A DNA stretch of 64,000 nucleotides, taken from assembly GCA_025266875.1 (NCBI GenBank), contig JALLLT010000069.1, forward strand, positions 1-64,000, in the 5' to 3' direction. The position numbers were made by a program, and so were the translations under genes. This document shows positions 22,463 to 34,236 of this stretch, in pieces. Position 1 is the stretch's first letter; each line of letters opens with the position of its first letter. This DNA comes from Fennellomyces sp. T-0311. Lineage: Eukaryota; Mucoromycota; Mucoromycetes; Mucorales; Lichtheimiaceae. The notes below the pieces were generated by a model. It saw only the letters and a program-made list of their open reading frames with translations, searched no databases and was not told the origin of the DNA.

Positions 22463-22984
22463 ATGGCAGAAAAGTATACATACAAAGTGCAGAAAAAAGC
22501 GAGCATAATGTTTCTTGAACAAATCCTGTCAAATCGTCATCTTGCTCGGAGCAGACAGTTAGAGTGGGCGCTATTACTTCAGGCCACGTGGAGAAAATCA
22601 TTCGTTACGCAAGTACTCAAGAAGCCAAGGTCCAAGACAAAGGAAGGTTCCCTGAATTTAACGAATTGCTATGGTTTCATCCGTATATTGAAGCACGGAA
22701 ACAATAAACTTTTTTATCACGTGACTATGACGTTAGGAAGTCTCCTTGTTCGGGGATTAAATTGTTGTCATGCAAGAATTGCCGCTCATGGTCTCATGCT
22801 TTTCCCCGCCATGTCAACTTCACTAGCGATGGATGTCCATTTTCTGGTATGCAAACAATACACGGTGGCTTTGAAGCCAGGTCAAAAAACTGATTACTTT
22901 TCATTTGCAAACATCGTTGATGATCCAGGCAAGAACCAAAAGGATTCTCAACTTGCAGGTCAACTCTGGCAGTTCAAAAAGTAA
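22463..22984 (+). CDS. Hypothetical reading frame, unknown function
   Basis: A 173-residue open frame starting MAEKYTYKVQKKAS. It has a basic N-terminal third and a middle rich in His and Cys (RGLNCCHARIAAHG). I recognise no domain. It lies between an inverted repeat and a tandem repeat and has no paralogue here. It could be a chance frame in old transposon DNA; a longer-than-usual length is the only support. Confidence 0.25.
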   Translation: MAEKYTYKVQKKASIMFLEQILSNRHLARSRQLEWALLLQATWRKSFVTQVLKKPRSKTKEGSLNLTNCYGFIRILKHGNNKLFYHVTMTLGSLLVRGLNCCHARIAAHGLMLFPAMSTSLAMDVHFLVCKQYTVALKPGQKTDYFSFANIVDDPGKNQKDSQLAGQLWQFKK

Positions 22985-23261
22985 GCTACCTTTCCATGTT
23001 TTGTCAGGGTTCTTCCGTTGGGTTTTCCTTCTCACCCCTTTAGAAATGTAGTGCCAATCCACAATTCGCAACGGTACCGGAGCATTGTTATTGTTCTCCG
23101 CGAATGGCGTCGCCTGATCACGAGGCATTTGACCACAAGGCACAATGAGGGCAAATGCTTACAGAGCGGCGATCAGAAAGGATGCAAAACCAAAGGTAAT
23201 CACGAAATAAGCTCTACATATTTGACATTAAACTCACAGTGCTTGTTCGCGAGGTAACCTT

Positions 23262-23828
23262 CAGACATTGTCGAACAGAGCAAAGTTATGCCAAGCGTTC
23301 TCGGTGCTGGTGGTTTGAGCAAATGAGTGGGATGGATTTACGGTCGTTAGGCGTGTTGATCTCCGTAGATACCTATGAGAGTGAACTGTCCAGCCTTTTC
23401 GATTGTACTTCTGTGGGATCCCTTCAACGTTCGCCTTTGAAAGCAATACCGGGTTAGAGTGAGTGCGTTCATGAAACTGGCAGACCTTCCTTTGGAATAC
23501 GATCAGCGGTGCCAATATGCCAAGTGTTCTCGGTGCTGGTGGCTTGAGCATATGAATGGGATGGATTTATGGTCATTAGGCGTGTTGATCTCTGTATGTA
23601 TATATGAGAGTAAACTGTCCAGCCTATTCGATTGCACTTCTGTTGGATCCCTTCAACGTTCGCCTTTGAAAGCAATACCGGGTTATCGTGTACGCACACA
23701 CGAACTGGCGGATCGTCCTTTGGAATATGATCAGCGTTATCACAATGCCAAGTGTTCTCGGTGCTGATGGCTTGAGCATATGAATGGGATGGATTTATGG
23801 TTGTTAGGCGTGTTGATCTCCATTGATA
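23262..23828 (+). repeat. 229-bp tandem repeat, about 2.4 copies
   Basis: Units can be anchored on CCAAG(C/T)GTTCTCGGTGCTG at 23291, 23520 and 23748, giving periods of 229 and 228 bp. The units stay alike through TTGGATCCCTTCAACG and AAAGCAATACCGGGTTA. The third unit is partial and ends near 23825. Copies differ by scattered substitutions. Confidence 0.9.
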
Positions 23829-23904
23829 AAATGTGTATGGCCTTTTAAAATGCATATGGCCTTTTAAAATGCGTATGGCCTTTTAAGATCTCATGGCCTT
23901 TTAC
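23828..23904 (+). repeat. 19-bp tandem repeat, four copies
   Basis: Four units of the type AAATGCGTATGGCCTTTTA, with the last diverged. They directly follow the partial third unit of the 229-bp repeat. Confidence 0.85.
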
Positions 23905-24499
23905 AATAAAGTTTTTTTTTTGGCCAATAAGATTCATTGAGCAAAAGCGTGTTTTGGTACACGGTATTGGCTTCCTGTTTCTTAACATATATGGTATCAG
24001 TAGAGAGGTTTGGGCCATCTCAAAAATGATTTTTGAGAAGAATATAAAAGGAAATTTGTGTCACAATTTCCTAATCGAGACTCCATTTGTGAGAACTGCA
24101 TCTTCAAAATGGATTCTGTTGTATCCAACATGAACACACCCTAACAAGCTTCTTTGTCATCTACGTTGACCGTCAGTGAATAAGAGCTTTCCATTCTTAC
24201 TGCCGCTTCCCACTTCTGACATCGGAACATTGAGCTTCATGCTTACCAAATACTCAGCCAATCAGGTTACTCATAGACATGACCTTCCAGTCAACGCGTC
24301 TCTTCACGGATATGCTCTGTCAGCATTCATCCTATCAATCATCACGATCTGTAACTGCTCAATGATAATAAGGTTGACATTACACATCATTCACAGAAAC
24401 ACCGGCTTAAGGAAATCCCATCATGGATAAGCATTTATTATAAATTGAGAGAGCAAAACATATGAAATAAATCAGTTACCTTTTTGAGTCTCGTTGACA
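23905..24499 (+). repeat. 5' LTR region of Gypsy-2 (start not resolved)
   Basis: A core promoter TATAAAAGG lies at 24043-24051, and an AATAAATCAG polyadenylation-type motif near 24466. The LTR probably ends TTGACA at 24499, 83 bp before the gag start. The 5' edge is not clear because the 3' LTR is missing. A fragment of the same end occurs at 21577-21611. Confidence 0.5.
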
Positions 24500-24582
24500 T
24501 ATTTGTCTTTCATACTTATTCTCTCTCTTGATTCAACATTTTTTTCAACGAATTCTCGTCTGATTATTTCTATCCATTTACC

Positions 24583-25316
24583 ATGTCTCACCAACCTACC
24601 ACTTCATCCAACGCCTCTGAAACTGGTTCAGTTCCCCAGCAACCTAGGATCCAAGCTACCACCACCAATACTCACCAAGACTCCCTGGACTTTGACATGC
24701 AAGATCCTATCACGTCAAATGGCGATCGCTCACCCATCGAGCACGTGCAAGAAGCGGTCGACCGCGCCACCCAGAATCTCATCCATTGGGCGATTCAGCT
24801 GTCTCATACAGATCTGCCGCTGGAGCAGCTCCAACTGGCACTTGCTTGCCATGATCTGGCCGATCGTTCCTTGGCGTCCCTTCAGGCAAGCCTGTAAAAA
24901 TTGACTGCCGAGTCCCAGCCAGCAACTCCTATTCCGGCTCCAAATGCCACCAACCGCCTTTTCGTGCCCTCGGACCTACCTCTACTCCAGTGGGCCGGCA
25001 ACGTATCCGACCGCACCAAGCCTGTTTTTGTCTCCGTGCAAGAGTGTCTCGACCGATTCGAGGACATCGTCGAGTCATATGCCCAAGACTTGGACTCTGC
25101 CTGGTGTTGTCTCCTTCCCCGCATGTTGTCTCCAGATCAACGCTCCTGGTTCGTGGACCACCTCAAGCCCCATGCCTCTTTGCCTTGGTCGTTCGCCTGC
25201 AAGGCCATCGTCAACAAGTATGGCATCCAAGATGCTGAGCGCCAGGCACAACACTTGCAAGAACTGGTGAACATGCGCATGCAGCGCAACGAGTCGGTCG
25301 AGTCCTACATCCCAAA
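24583..25316 (+). pseudogene. Gypsy-2 gag, N-terminal piece
   Basis: Retrotransposon capsid protein. The frame starts MSHQPTTSSNASETGS at 24583, is interrupted by an in-frame TAA at 24895-24897, and continues to NESVESYI at about 25310. The gag capsid-like helical region (DRFEDIVESYAQDL ... ACKAIVNKYGIQDAERQ) is clear. The frame is then cut, and the rest of gag (YTDWFHKVRCEAG...) resumes at 41937, some 16.6 kb downstream in the same orientation. Gag assembles the particle that packages the element's RNA. Confidence 0.8.
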
Positions 25317-25605
25317 AGTAAATATTCCATTCGTGGTCTTTCATGGCCTTCAATGGCACTGAAAGCCGCAAATGGCTGGTTTGGCTACCCCCCATCTTTC
25401 ACGGCCTCCAATGGCCCTGAAAGGTCTAATATAGAGGCTATTAATACCATGCATGGCAAATGCTGCATCTTGCGAGGCTATCAATGGCCTTTAATGGAGG
25501 TAAAGAGCTTTTTAAAAAATATATATATAGCCACTTCTTATTGCCTTTATATCACGATAAACATTTATTCAATGGTAACATATGGTTACATGAGACATGT
25601 GCTAG

Positions 25606-27331
25606 CTACTCGTCTCTCTCCTCACCTTCTGATTCATCTTGCACTGTTAAAAGGTCTGCCAGACAAAAGCTGCTTCCCGAGTTCGATCTCTGCAGAGAAT
25701 CAACTACAGCTTGCTGAGTTTCCAGCGCTTTTTTCCAGTTAACTAATCGACTTTCCGGTCCTTCCAACATTCCATAATATACATTTCTCCATTCTGATTT
25801 TTCCGAGAACTCATCGTTCGGCTTGTTCTGAACCGTTTTGTGTCTAAAGGTTTTCGCAAGCATAAAGCACATCTAGCCGTTAAGGTATGTAAGTATACAT
25901 TATTAAGTATTCGATATGGTAGAACGAACCATAGTATAAGTTAGGGCTAGCAGTGGCACAGTAACTTTGTGTTCTTGATAGTCCAGTCGCGTTCTTGAAG
26001 ATTGCTTGTTAAAGAAAAGTTCGTGTATGAAATGACCAAGGCATGGATTTTCCATTAGAGCACCATTGTCGTATCCTACACCTTCCCACAGAGAATGCCT
26101 TCTTGTTTCAGTCTCAGACACATCCATTCTATTCGTTCTTTCGACGGCACCAACCGTACGTCATCCATTGGTCCAGTTTCTGCCAACATCTGTCCAAAAC
26201 TACTTTGATCTAGATTAGGACATCAAAGGACTCATCACGTTTACCCGAAACATGGATAAGTTACTTAACAGGACGCTCGTCCTATATCGCCGCCTAAACA
26301 TGGATTCGGAACATCACCAAGAAGCGTTCATCCCGACCGCTTCAACAATATAAATATCTGAGTAGTTTGTCATCAATAAAAATATCTTTAATTCGGTCTC
26401 GCACTTTCACGTCTGATCTTATTTGAGAATATCACAACCATCGTCATTGAACCTATGACGCGCAAATCTGGGTACACAAACGTTTCACTGGATTGAGTAT
26501 TCAGTTAACTATTTACATTATAGTAACTTACCGAGATCCATTCAAGAGCCAATGGTACTGTTTCCGGGAGCGATGCGTTGTGACATTATTTTGCTGTAGT
26601 GCCACAATATCAAATTGATAATCAACCAAAGTTTCTTTCACAGACGAAACCAAAGCAGATCGTGCATCAGATACAGCCTTACAATACTACGAATCAATGT
26701 TAGAGTTGTATTGTCATAGACAGTGAAGCTTCATTAAGCACCATCTTTCGCAAAGATTGATCTGCATGATAACGAAAATCTTGGTTGAACGAAAGACCGA
26801 GCACTTTCATTGCGCATTCTGCAGTGCCAGCCGTAACATCACCGGTGGAGGGAAATGTGTTATCAATATAACCAAGACACCTTGCTTCCTTTTTAAATTG
26901 CTTCACATCTTTCGTTTTTGTCACGATCAAGTCAACTCTACAAAATAGATGAATAGTCTTCAGCTTTTGCACTCTTCTAAAAAAAACATACTGTCGGAAG
27001 TCTTTAACCACAATAGCACGTCGTTGATGGTCATTGGCACTACAGCGATAAAATCAGCGATCAGCTATTGTTCACACATTGCGAGAGAAACCTACCGCAC
27101 TTCTTCCTCTGACTCTTCCTCTGAATTTTCGGTGGGCGCTTGCCCGTTTGAACCGTCTTCAGAGCTGCCATCGTTCTCTCCTACAAGGTCATTAGGAAGA
27201 GATCGCATGACTCTGTTGGCATCACGTTCGTCGCTACTGTCATCCTCGTTGTGGTTTTCAAATTCACCAGATTCAAGAGTATCCTCAGATGAATCGAAAT
27301 CGAGAATCAAATTTCTACTTGACAAGTACAA
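25606..27331 (-). pseudogene. DUF6532-like accessory gene beside Plavaka copy 2
   Basis: A multi-exon minus-strand gene. The first exon from 27331 is acidic (DFDSSEDTLESGEFENHNED ... EESEEEVR). Later exons read KEARCLGYIDNTFPSTGDV (about 26890), KAVSDARSALVSSVKETLVDY (about 26680), SLWEGVGYDNGALMENP followed by HFIHELFFNKQSS (about 26100-25990), VPLLALTYTMV (about 25950) and a tail ending in ESEGEERDE at 25606. The pattern of a NGALMENP..HFIHELFF segment followed by a hydrophobic LAL helix resembles DUF6532 proteins; I could not run a profile search. The frame is broken between about 26130 and 26500 by AT-rich DNA with TATA and AATAAAA motifs, perhaps a solo LTR. It faces away from the Plavaka gene, as in the locus at 14.9-20.4 kb. 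Confidence 0.5.
26130..26500. other. AT-rich insert within the DUF6532-like gene, possible solo LTR
   Basis: Separates exon sequence ending ETFVYPDLRV from that starting SLWEGVGYDNG. It has ACAATATAAATATC (about 26345) and CAATAAAAATATC (about 26375), typical of LTR promoter and polyadenylation areas. Neither clear TG..CA ends nor a target duplication were found. Confidence 0.3.
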
Positions 27332-27874
27332 AGAGATTCAATTAGAATGGAGATAAATGACTTGTGGTGTAAAACTTGCTTGGTTCTGGACATGTTTGGT
27401 AGTGCTACAGTACTTGAGACCGCAGCAGCTGTATCTGTTCTCAGCCTATATAATCAGGGATAGATTTAAAGATGCACATTCTTCTAAGCTTTTAATTACC
27501 TTTTTGTAGTTACCAATGTATAGTCTTCTTTATCTGCTCGACTTCTTCGATGATTCCGAGGGGCATTGCTTTGTTGCTAAGATTAGCCTCTACATTTTCT
27601 CTAAATATGATAGCTTACGTTTGCTTAACGTTATTGGATTGTTTCGTAAAAGCAGCTGTATAAACACTTAGATCAACATTTACATTCATTCCTACACTAA
27701 TCTTACGCGTCTTTGATTTTGCTTTTTAGCGTTCTATACGGAGTTTGAAAGGAACGCTATAGGGGACATCGATGAGAAGGGTCTGTCTGTTGTCACATAT
27801 AAAACGAAAAATTTTCAGTGTTTTAATAAATAAAAGTAATCAACAAACACAAAAAAAGGCTATTGAAGTGAAAA
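27332..27874. other. Gap between the DUF6532-like gene and the Helentron frame
   Basis: No gene. ATATAAAACG at about 27796 is a possible promoter of the Helentron gene. The 5' end of the Helentron should lie here, but I could not place it. Confidence 0.4.
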
Positions 27875-30800
27875 ATGGTCAGGCCAAGATTAACTGATGA
27901 GGAACGTCGCGCACGAGCTGAAGAGCGTCAGGCTCGAGTTTCTGAAGAGCGTCGTGTCCGAGCTGAGGAGCGTCAGTCTCGAGCTGTGCAGCGTCGTGCG
28001 AATAATGCTGAACGCCAGCGAGCATACAGAGCGAATAACCCTGAAGCACTGGAGCGCCAGAGAATTGCGACGCGACGACGGCGTGAGGATCCGGAATACC
28101 GGCATGCCGAGCGGGAACGTGATGGTGAAAGAACTCGGCAACGAAGAGAGAATGAACGTGAACAACTTTTACAAGAGCAACAGGAGACATTTGACGATTC
28201 GACAAGCAATGGGGTTGATTCGGTAATAAAAGAACAAGTAGCCAGTTTTGTAGATCTAGCATTACTCATTTTAATCGTTCATTAGGAGCAAAATGTTGAA
28301 GTGCATGTGAACGTGACAGATAATAGTGAACAAAGTGCTGAACAGGTAATATTAATACTGCTGATTCATTTTACTTAAATGTTTAACACGCTTTCTCTTC
28401 GCTCGGGAGCAAGATATGCGTGAAGAGAGACCGCAGAGGAATTCATGGGCGTGGCTGGCTGCAAGATTTCGAACAACCATGAAAGAAGGGCCTACCCATA
28501 TTTGCTGCTGTTGCAGTGGTCTCTGGTTTGCTTCTTCGGTCAGAACTGTCAATCGTCAAACACTTCTGGCAAATCATACACCTGAGGTACTGGTAAACCT
28601 TATTTTCCAGGTGAATCCATATGCTGCAAGTGACAAACTATGCCATACTTGCTATTCGTACTTGAGCAGACGTCAGACGCCGAAGTTGTGCTTAGATAAT
28701 GGACTACAATTTCCTGAAATTCCACCAGTACTTTCTGAGCTTACCAGGTTAGAAGAAGGTTTAGTTGCTGCACGACATGTATTCCAGTCTATCTGGGCAG
28801 TAATGGGTCCTACAGGACAATATCGGCAGCGAGGCGCAGTAGTCAATGTACCAGTTACGGTGAACACTTCTGTATCACAGCTCCCTCGGGCAATGGATGA
28901 CTCCCAAGTAGTTCATGTTCAACTGGCACGGCGACTCATATACCGCAGCAACTACATCGATGGCAACGTTTCACCTAGAAGAGTTGCTGATGCTGCAATG
29001 TACCTTACACAGGAAGGAGCACTATATCGAGCTCTGAACATCGTGATGTCGGACGAGTGGGTGGCTCAACATCTCCCATCAACCCCAGTGGATCAAGCGA
29101 ACGAACCGTCGACAGATGAGCATGAGCTGGAAATGATACCTACTGTGGAAGTTGCTGATGTTGGGAACAGCGGAGATGACTTCAGTATTGAGTGGTCTGA
29201 TGATGATTTCGGCATTAATTGGTTTGACGATAACTTGAGTGCTGGATCTGTCAATGAGGATACTGAACCAGTTAATCCTGGTGGGCAAGAAACTCTTCTC
29301 GTTGGTGATGAAGGCCTACGTATGGCTCCAGCTGAAGGCCGTACACCTTTGTCGCTTATCATGGATGATGATGCTGAGTATCTGGCTTTTCCGAAAGTAT
29401 TCGCAGGGGCTAGGATGTCCCCAATCTATAATGGCCGGAAGATATCATACACTGACGTTGTTAAGTCGATGGTGCGTCGCTATGATCGTCGAGTCGTGGA
29501 GCGTAATGATCTTTTGCTTTTAATGTATCGAAAACGTCAACTGCTTCAACTATCGACAAACTGCAATGTTATACTTCGCAAGCGCACTGGTGGGCATGGC
29601 GATACATTTACAGCACGGGATGTGAGAAATTTCGGAGCGGTAGATAATATGATATCCAGAAACGAAGCGTACAAAGTCTTTTCCGGTATACGATCATCTG
29701 CGGAATATTGGAAGCAGGAAAAGATAAAGGTTCTTGCACTCGTACGCCAATACGGTATCTCAACATTCTTTATCACCCTGTCTGCTGCAGAAACGAAATG
29801 GCGTGAATTGATCAAAATTCTGAAAGCCGTCGTGGATAGCGAAGAAGTTACGGAGGAACAAGCCGAAGCACTTGAGTATAACGAGAAAGCAAGGCTTATC
29901 CAAGCCGATCCTGTAACATGTGCCAGATACTTTGACAAGCGCTTTCGAGAATTGATGAAGACGTGGGCTGCCGAAGATGGACCATTTGTTGGTCACAGAA
30001 TCGCTCATCAGTACCACCGGATAGAGTTCCAACACCGAGGATCTCCTCATGCTCATATGCTCGTCTGGTTGGAGAATGCACCATTATACAATGCAACTGA
30101 TCCTCAAAGTGAAACTACCGTTTGCCAGTTCATTGATTCCATCATACGATGCGACTCCACTCCAAGCTCTGAGGATGACGACCTCCCTGTATTGCTTCGA
30201 CGCCAACAGCATCACCACACCCATACCTGCTATAAGAACAGAGGCCCTAATAGTAAATGTCGCTTTGGAATTCCGTTCTTCCCAATGGATCGGACCCGCA
30301 TATTGACCCCGTTACCTGAAGAAACCGATGCTATTAGTACTGAGCGTCGAAGAGAGTTAAAGGCGACTCATGACAGAGTACGTGAGTATCTGGAATCTGA
30401 GCAAGGCAATTCGCAGACGACTTTCGATCAGTTTTTGGCAGCTATATCATTGTCACTGGATGAATACATCCTTTGCATCCGCCGAAGTTTGAAAAAGGAG
30501 AAAGTTTTCTTGCGCAGAGCACCAACAGACATTTTTCGCAATCCATATTCTGAAAATATTTTCCGACTTCACCAAGCAAATATGGATATACAATTCGTGC
30601 TGGACCCTTACGCATGTTGCACCTACATCGTCGACTACATAAACAAAGCGGACCGTGGCCTTAGCGAGATGTTGAATAGAGTAGTGGAAGAACACCGAAC
30701 CAACAACCAATCAATCAAGCAAATGGTTCGTGCGATGCAAAACACATTCTATAACAACAGTGAGGTATCAGCTCAAGAAGCAGCATATGACATTTTGCGT

Positions 30801-33752
30801 ATTCCAATGGCCGTTTCAAGTGCAAGGGTTGTATTCATCCCAACAGCACGACCAGAGGATCGACGCCATATGCTTAAAACTCAAGATGAACTTCGCCAAC
30901 TGGATCCCAATTCCACTGACTGCTTCGTCCCTGGACTTATAGAGCACTATTGCAACCACCCTGATCAGCTTGAGGATTTAAACCTCGCTCAGTTTGCTTC
31001 CCACTACGAGTATTCGAAACGTCATCCTAGACGTAGAACCAGAACACAATCTGAAGAAGATCAGAACGAAGACAACGGATCTGAAGATGAAGGAGATGTC
31101 GCCTCCACCCTTTCAGTGGTTTTACAGCTTCGTAACAACTCTGGATTTATTCGACTTCGTACTAAGGGAAAGGTCATACGCTACTATAAGTACCGCCGAG
31201 ATACCGAACCTGAAAATTACTATCGATCGATGCTGATGCTCTACCGACCTTGGAGAGACGAAGAAGATGAACTGATTGATATTAATCACGCAGCAGTGTT
31301 CATGCAACATCGAGAAGAATTGCTAAGAAATCACCGAGAGTTTAACTTTTTTGATGATGTGACTCTTGACGAAATCATGAACGAAGCTGAGCGCACTGCA
31401 GCAAACAGAATCGGTGACGCAGAGGAAGATCCAAACGAACCTCCCGAAATTAATGAATTTCGTAACTTTGTCCTGAATGACCCAGATAATGTCGTCGATG
31501 TTATGGGTGAGATGGGTGAATATGAGCGGCAACCGTACATTGAGCGAATCACCACTCCTGGACGTCTCAACGACAACGACTACCACTCACTAGTGGCACG
31601 ATTAAACGAAAGGCAGAGAGACTATCTATTCCACGTCCTTGCGCATATTCGTTCGTCCGATCAGCCAGAACCACTGTATCATTTCGTTACTGGAGGAGCA
31701 GGTACCGGAAAGAGTTTACTCATATCAGCTTTGTTTCAAAGTTTGATCCGTATTTTCGATACCCGGAGAGAGCGAGATCTCGAGCGACCGTCCGTTGTCC
31801 TTGCAGCATTCACGGGAAAGGCCGCGTTCAACATTTCAGGACAAACAGTTCATTCGCTATTTCACCTCCCTGTCAATCAGCGTGACCTCACTGAACTCTC
31901 TCCAGACGTTTCCAACTCAATGGCGGTATCTCTTTTTGAAGTGCAATACGTCATTGTCGACGAAATCAGCATGTTGTGCGAACGAACCTTGCGTTGGATG
32001 GATCAGCGCCTTCAACAGGTGTTTCAGACCCATCGACTGTTTGGAGGCAAAAGTATCATCGCAGTAGGTGATCTTTATCAGCTCCCACCAGTGTTTGGCA
32101 GCCCTGTTTATACAATTGATCCGAATGATCAACTGGAGAACTTGTTGAGCATTCCTCGATGGTACAGCTTTACAATGTTCAAATTGACAGAAATTATGCG
32201 CCAAAGAGACGATCTTGTTTTTGCTCAAGCACTCAACAACATGGCCATTGGTCGTATGACTACAGAAGACGTAGCATTGATCCGTACTCGGTGCTTTAAC
32301 GATACTCCAGCAGAAGTACGAGAGTACGACCCTGTACATCTCTACTACAGAAATCGAGATGTCGATAGTTTCAACATCCAGATAATGGAAGCTCTTCCTG
32401 GAGAAGAGACTATATCTGAAGCGCATGATTCCATTTCTGGTCAAGGTTCACCTGATGTACGTCAAGCAATACTCACCCGAGCGCAAAATACACGACGAGT
32501 AGATGCCATGGGCTTAGATTTCATCATTCGCCTAAAGGTTGGCGCACGATATATGGTAACAAGCAATGTGAACACTGCAGACGGGATTGTCAATGGTGTT
32601 ACGGGCAGGCTTCGTCGCATTGATAACGGAACTCATCGTGATGGCAGTGGACGAACAAAGCCTCTACGAGTCTGGCTGGAACTGGATGATGCACGATGTG
32701 GTGCTGATGCTCGGAGGGCGCTACGACGGTATATGACGGATAACCAATTGCCACAAACATGGACCCCCATCGAACCGACGACATTCGTTATCAAACGATC
32801 GCAAAGGGGCAGGGGGAACTTGCAAGTTTCAAGGACCCAGTTCCCAATGTATTGGCCGAAGCAATTACGATCCATAAGTCACAAGGAGATACCTATGATA
32901 ACGTTGTCGTTTCCTTACGTACATCTCTCTCACGAGCACTTTTGTATGTGGCATGTTCTCGGGCTAAAACGGTCTCCGGATTATATTTAGTCGGTGGTAC
33001 ATTCAACCCTCCTGCCCCATTAGCGGACAGTGATCCTATCAACATGGAAATGCAGAGGCTCCATCGCAACCAACTGGTCCCAAGGTTTGCCTTTATACAT
33101 GACACAAACAACGACGTGGAAAAGCAAGTTATCGTCCACAACGTTCAAAGCCTGCGTGCACATGTTGATCAAGTGATCCATGATCGTGTGTATCTCTGCT
33201 CCTCTGTCCTTTTGTTTAACGAGACACATACAACTGTCCGAGATCGGATTGATATTCCCGGCTTTACTCTGATTGCTGCTGCTGACCAAGCTCGCTATCG
33301 TAATCCTAAAGGTTCGCGTATTTACGTTCGTGATACCCTACAGGATCGTGCCATCCATCTATATAGTAGCATTGTGTCCTTCAACCAAACCAAAAGCGTC
33401 AGCGTAGCTGTGATCTCCTTGGATGACACAACCCTGTGCTCTGTTTATGCTTCTCCTGGGACTATACCACAGCAAATCATCGATGCATTGTCTCCTGCTT
33501 TGGACCTCGCCGACCCAAAAGTTATCGTTGCTGGTGACTTTAATATTGACTTTCACTCTGATAACGACAGGCGACAACGCTTCTTGCATCTACTCTCTGA
33601 TCTTGGACTCAGACCTGCTTTCGACAACAGTCAATCCACAACAATCAGAGGCACTAGCATCGATAGTATATTTACTTCTTTCCCTACCATCAGTAGTGGT
33701 CTATATTATTCAGTCACAAGCTATCATATGCCTTTGTGGCTGCGCTATGAAT
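27875..33752 (+). CDS. Helentron protein: Rep (HUH) - PIF1-like helicase - endonuclease
   Basis: Rolling-circle transposase of the Helitron/Helentron group, over 1900 residues. Exon 1 (27875-28237) is a basic, coiled-coil-like region rich in R and E. Introns 28238-28285 and 28346-28409 keep frame into QDMREERPQRN. A Cys-rich segment (ICCCCSGLWF) and acidic linker follow. The Rep domain has the two-histidine motif HRGSPHAH (about 30034-30057) and tyrosines in TYIVDYINK (about 30622-30645). The SF1 helicase has Walker A GGAGTGKS (31692-31715), DEIS (about 31958) and, near the end, HKSQGDTYDNV and YVACSRA. It is followed by an apurinic-type endonuclease domain (NETHT, AGDFNIDF at 33529-33552, SIDSIF, SYHMP). 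One 1-nt frameshift near 32800-32830, in G-rich runs, separates the helicase C-terminus and endonuclease from the rest. A Rep-Hel-endonuclease fusion is the Helentron signature. Confidence 0.9.
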
Positions 33753-33988
33753 AATAATAAAAAATAACGAGCCGGCTCACCGTTGAATGACCCGGAGCGC
33801 AGCGAAGGGGCTCATTCAGTTGAGCGTAGCGAGACAGGTGACGTGCTCATAACAAGCAAGCTATTATATGTCTTTATGGTTGCGTTATGAATAATAAAAA
33901 TAACGAGCCGGCTCACCGTTGAATGACCCGGAGCGCAGCGAAGGGGCTCATTCAGTCGAGCGCAGTGAGACAGGTGACGTGCTCGTAA
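33717..33988 (+). repeat. Tandemly duplicated, hairpin-rich 3' end of the Helentron
   Basis: Two copies with a 140-bp period (33717-33852 and 33857-33988). Each has the palindrome GAGCCGGCTC, an imperfect stem between TGAATGACCC and GGGGCTCATTCA, and a GTGACGTGCTC end. Copy 1 overlaps the last codons of the protein (SYHMPLWLRYE, stop); copy 2 repeats these codons in decayed form. Differences are mainly transitions. This is what a duplicated Helitron 3' terminus, or a second truncated Helentron end, would look like. Confidence 0.85.
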
Positions 33989-34007
33989 AAAATAATAGGT
34001 ATTGGTG

Positions 34008-34136
34008 GTCTACAATGGCTTAGGGTTTAGTAGGATAGTATGGTTTAGGGTGTGTAACACTCGCGAAGCGAGTGCTAGGGTTTCGGAGTATAGAACGCGT
34101 AGCAAGCTAAGGTTTAGGGTCTTAGCGTTTAGGGTT
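34008..34136 (+). repeat. Interspersed TTTAGGGT (telomere-like) motifs with a hairpin
   Basis: About seven copies or near copies of TTAGGGTTT/TTTAGGGT within 130 bp, mixed with CACTCGCGAAGCGAGTG (a perfect 7-bp stem with a 3-base loop, about 34050-34066). They are not a pure tandem array. The likeness to the fungal telomere repeat TTAGGG may be chance or reflect an ancient interstitial telomere seed. Confidence 0.6.
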
Positions 34137-34236
34137 TATTTTGTCATTGCGAAAACACAAGGCGGAGATAAGTGTTATGGAGGCGTCGGCATTTTTAAAA
34201 CATCACCTCCTTCGGCTTTGACACAATGACAAAATA
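34137..34236. repeat. 100-bp inverted-repeat element at the Plavaka start codon
   Basis: Perfect 13-bp ends TATTTTGTCATTG (34137-34149) and CAATGACAAAATA (34224-34236). The second end contains the ATG (34226) of the Plavaka zinc-finger exon, so the repeat supplies, or overlaps, the start codon. It may be a small MITE or part of the Plavaka promoter. Confidence 0.65.

Larger units (their letters stand above)
27700..33990 (+). mobile_element. Helentron (Helitron with fused endonuclease)
   Basis: Bounded on the 3' side by the structured, duplicated sequence at 33717-33988. The 5' limit is approximate. It lies between a DUF6532-like gene and a Plavaka gene that are otherwise head to head, as at 14.9-20.4 kb, so it probably inserted into their shared promoter region. 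Confidence 0.7.

Noticed and set aside
23262..23828. CRISPR-like array
   Set aside because: The repeat unit is 229 bp with no short repeat/spacer alternation; it is a plain tandem repeat.
25353..25742. 129-residue plus-strand frame
   Set aside because: Lies over repeats of AATGGCC type and antisense to the end of the DUF6532-like gene; no domain.
26949..27356. 135-residue Ser-rich plus-strand frame
   Set aside because: Antisense shadow of the acidic first exon of the minus-strand gene (Ser-rich complement of Glu/Asp codons).
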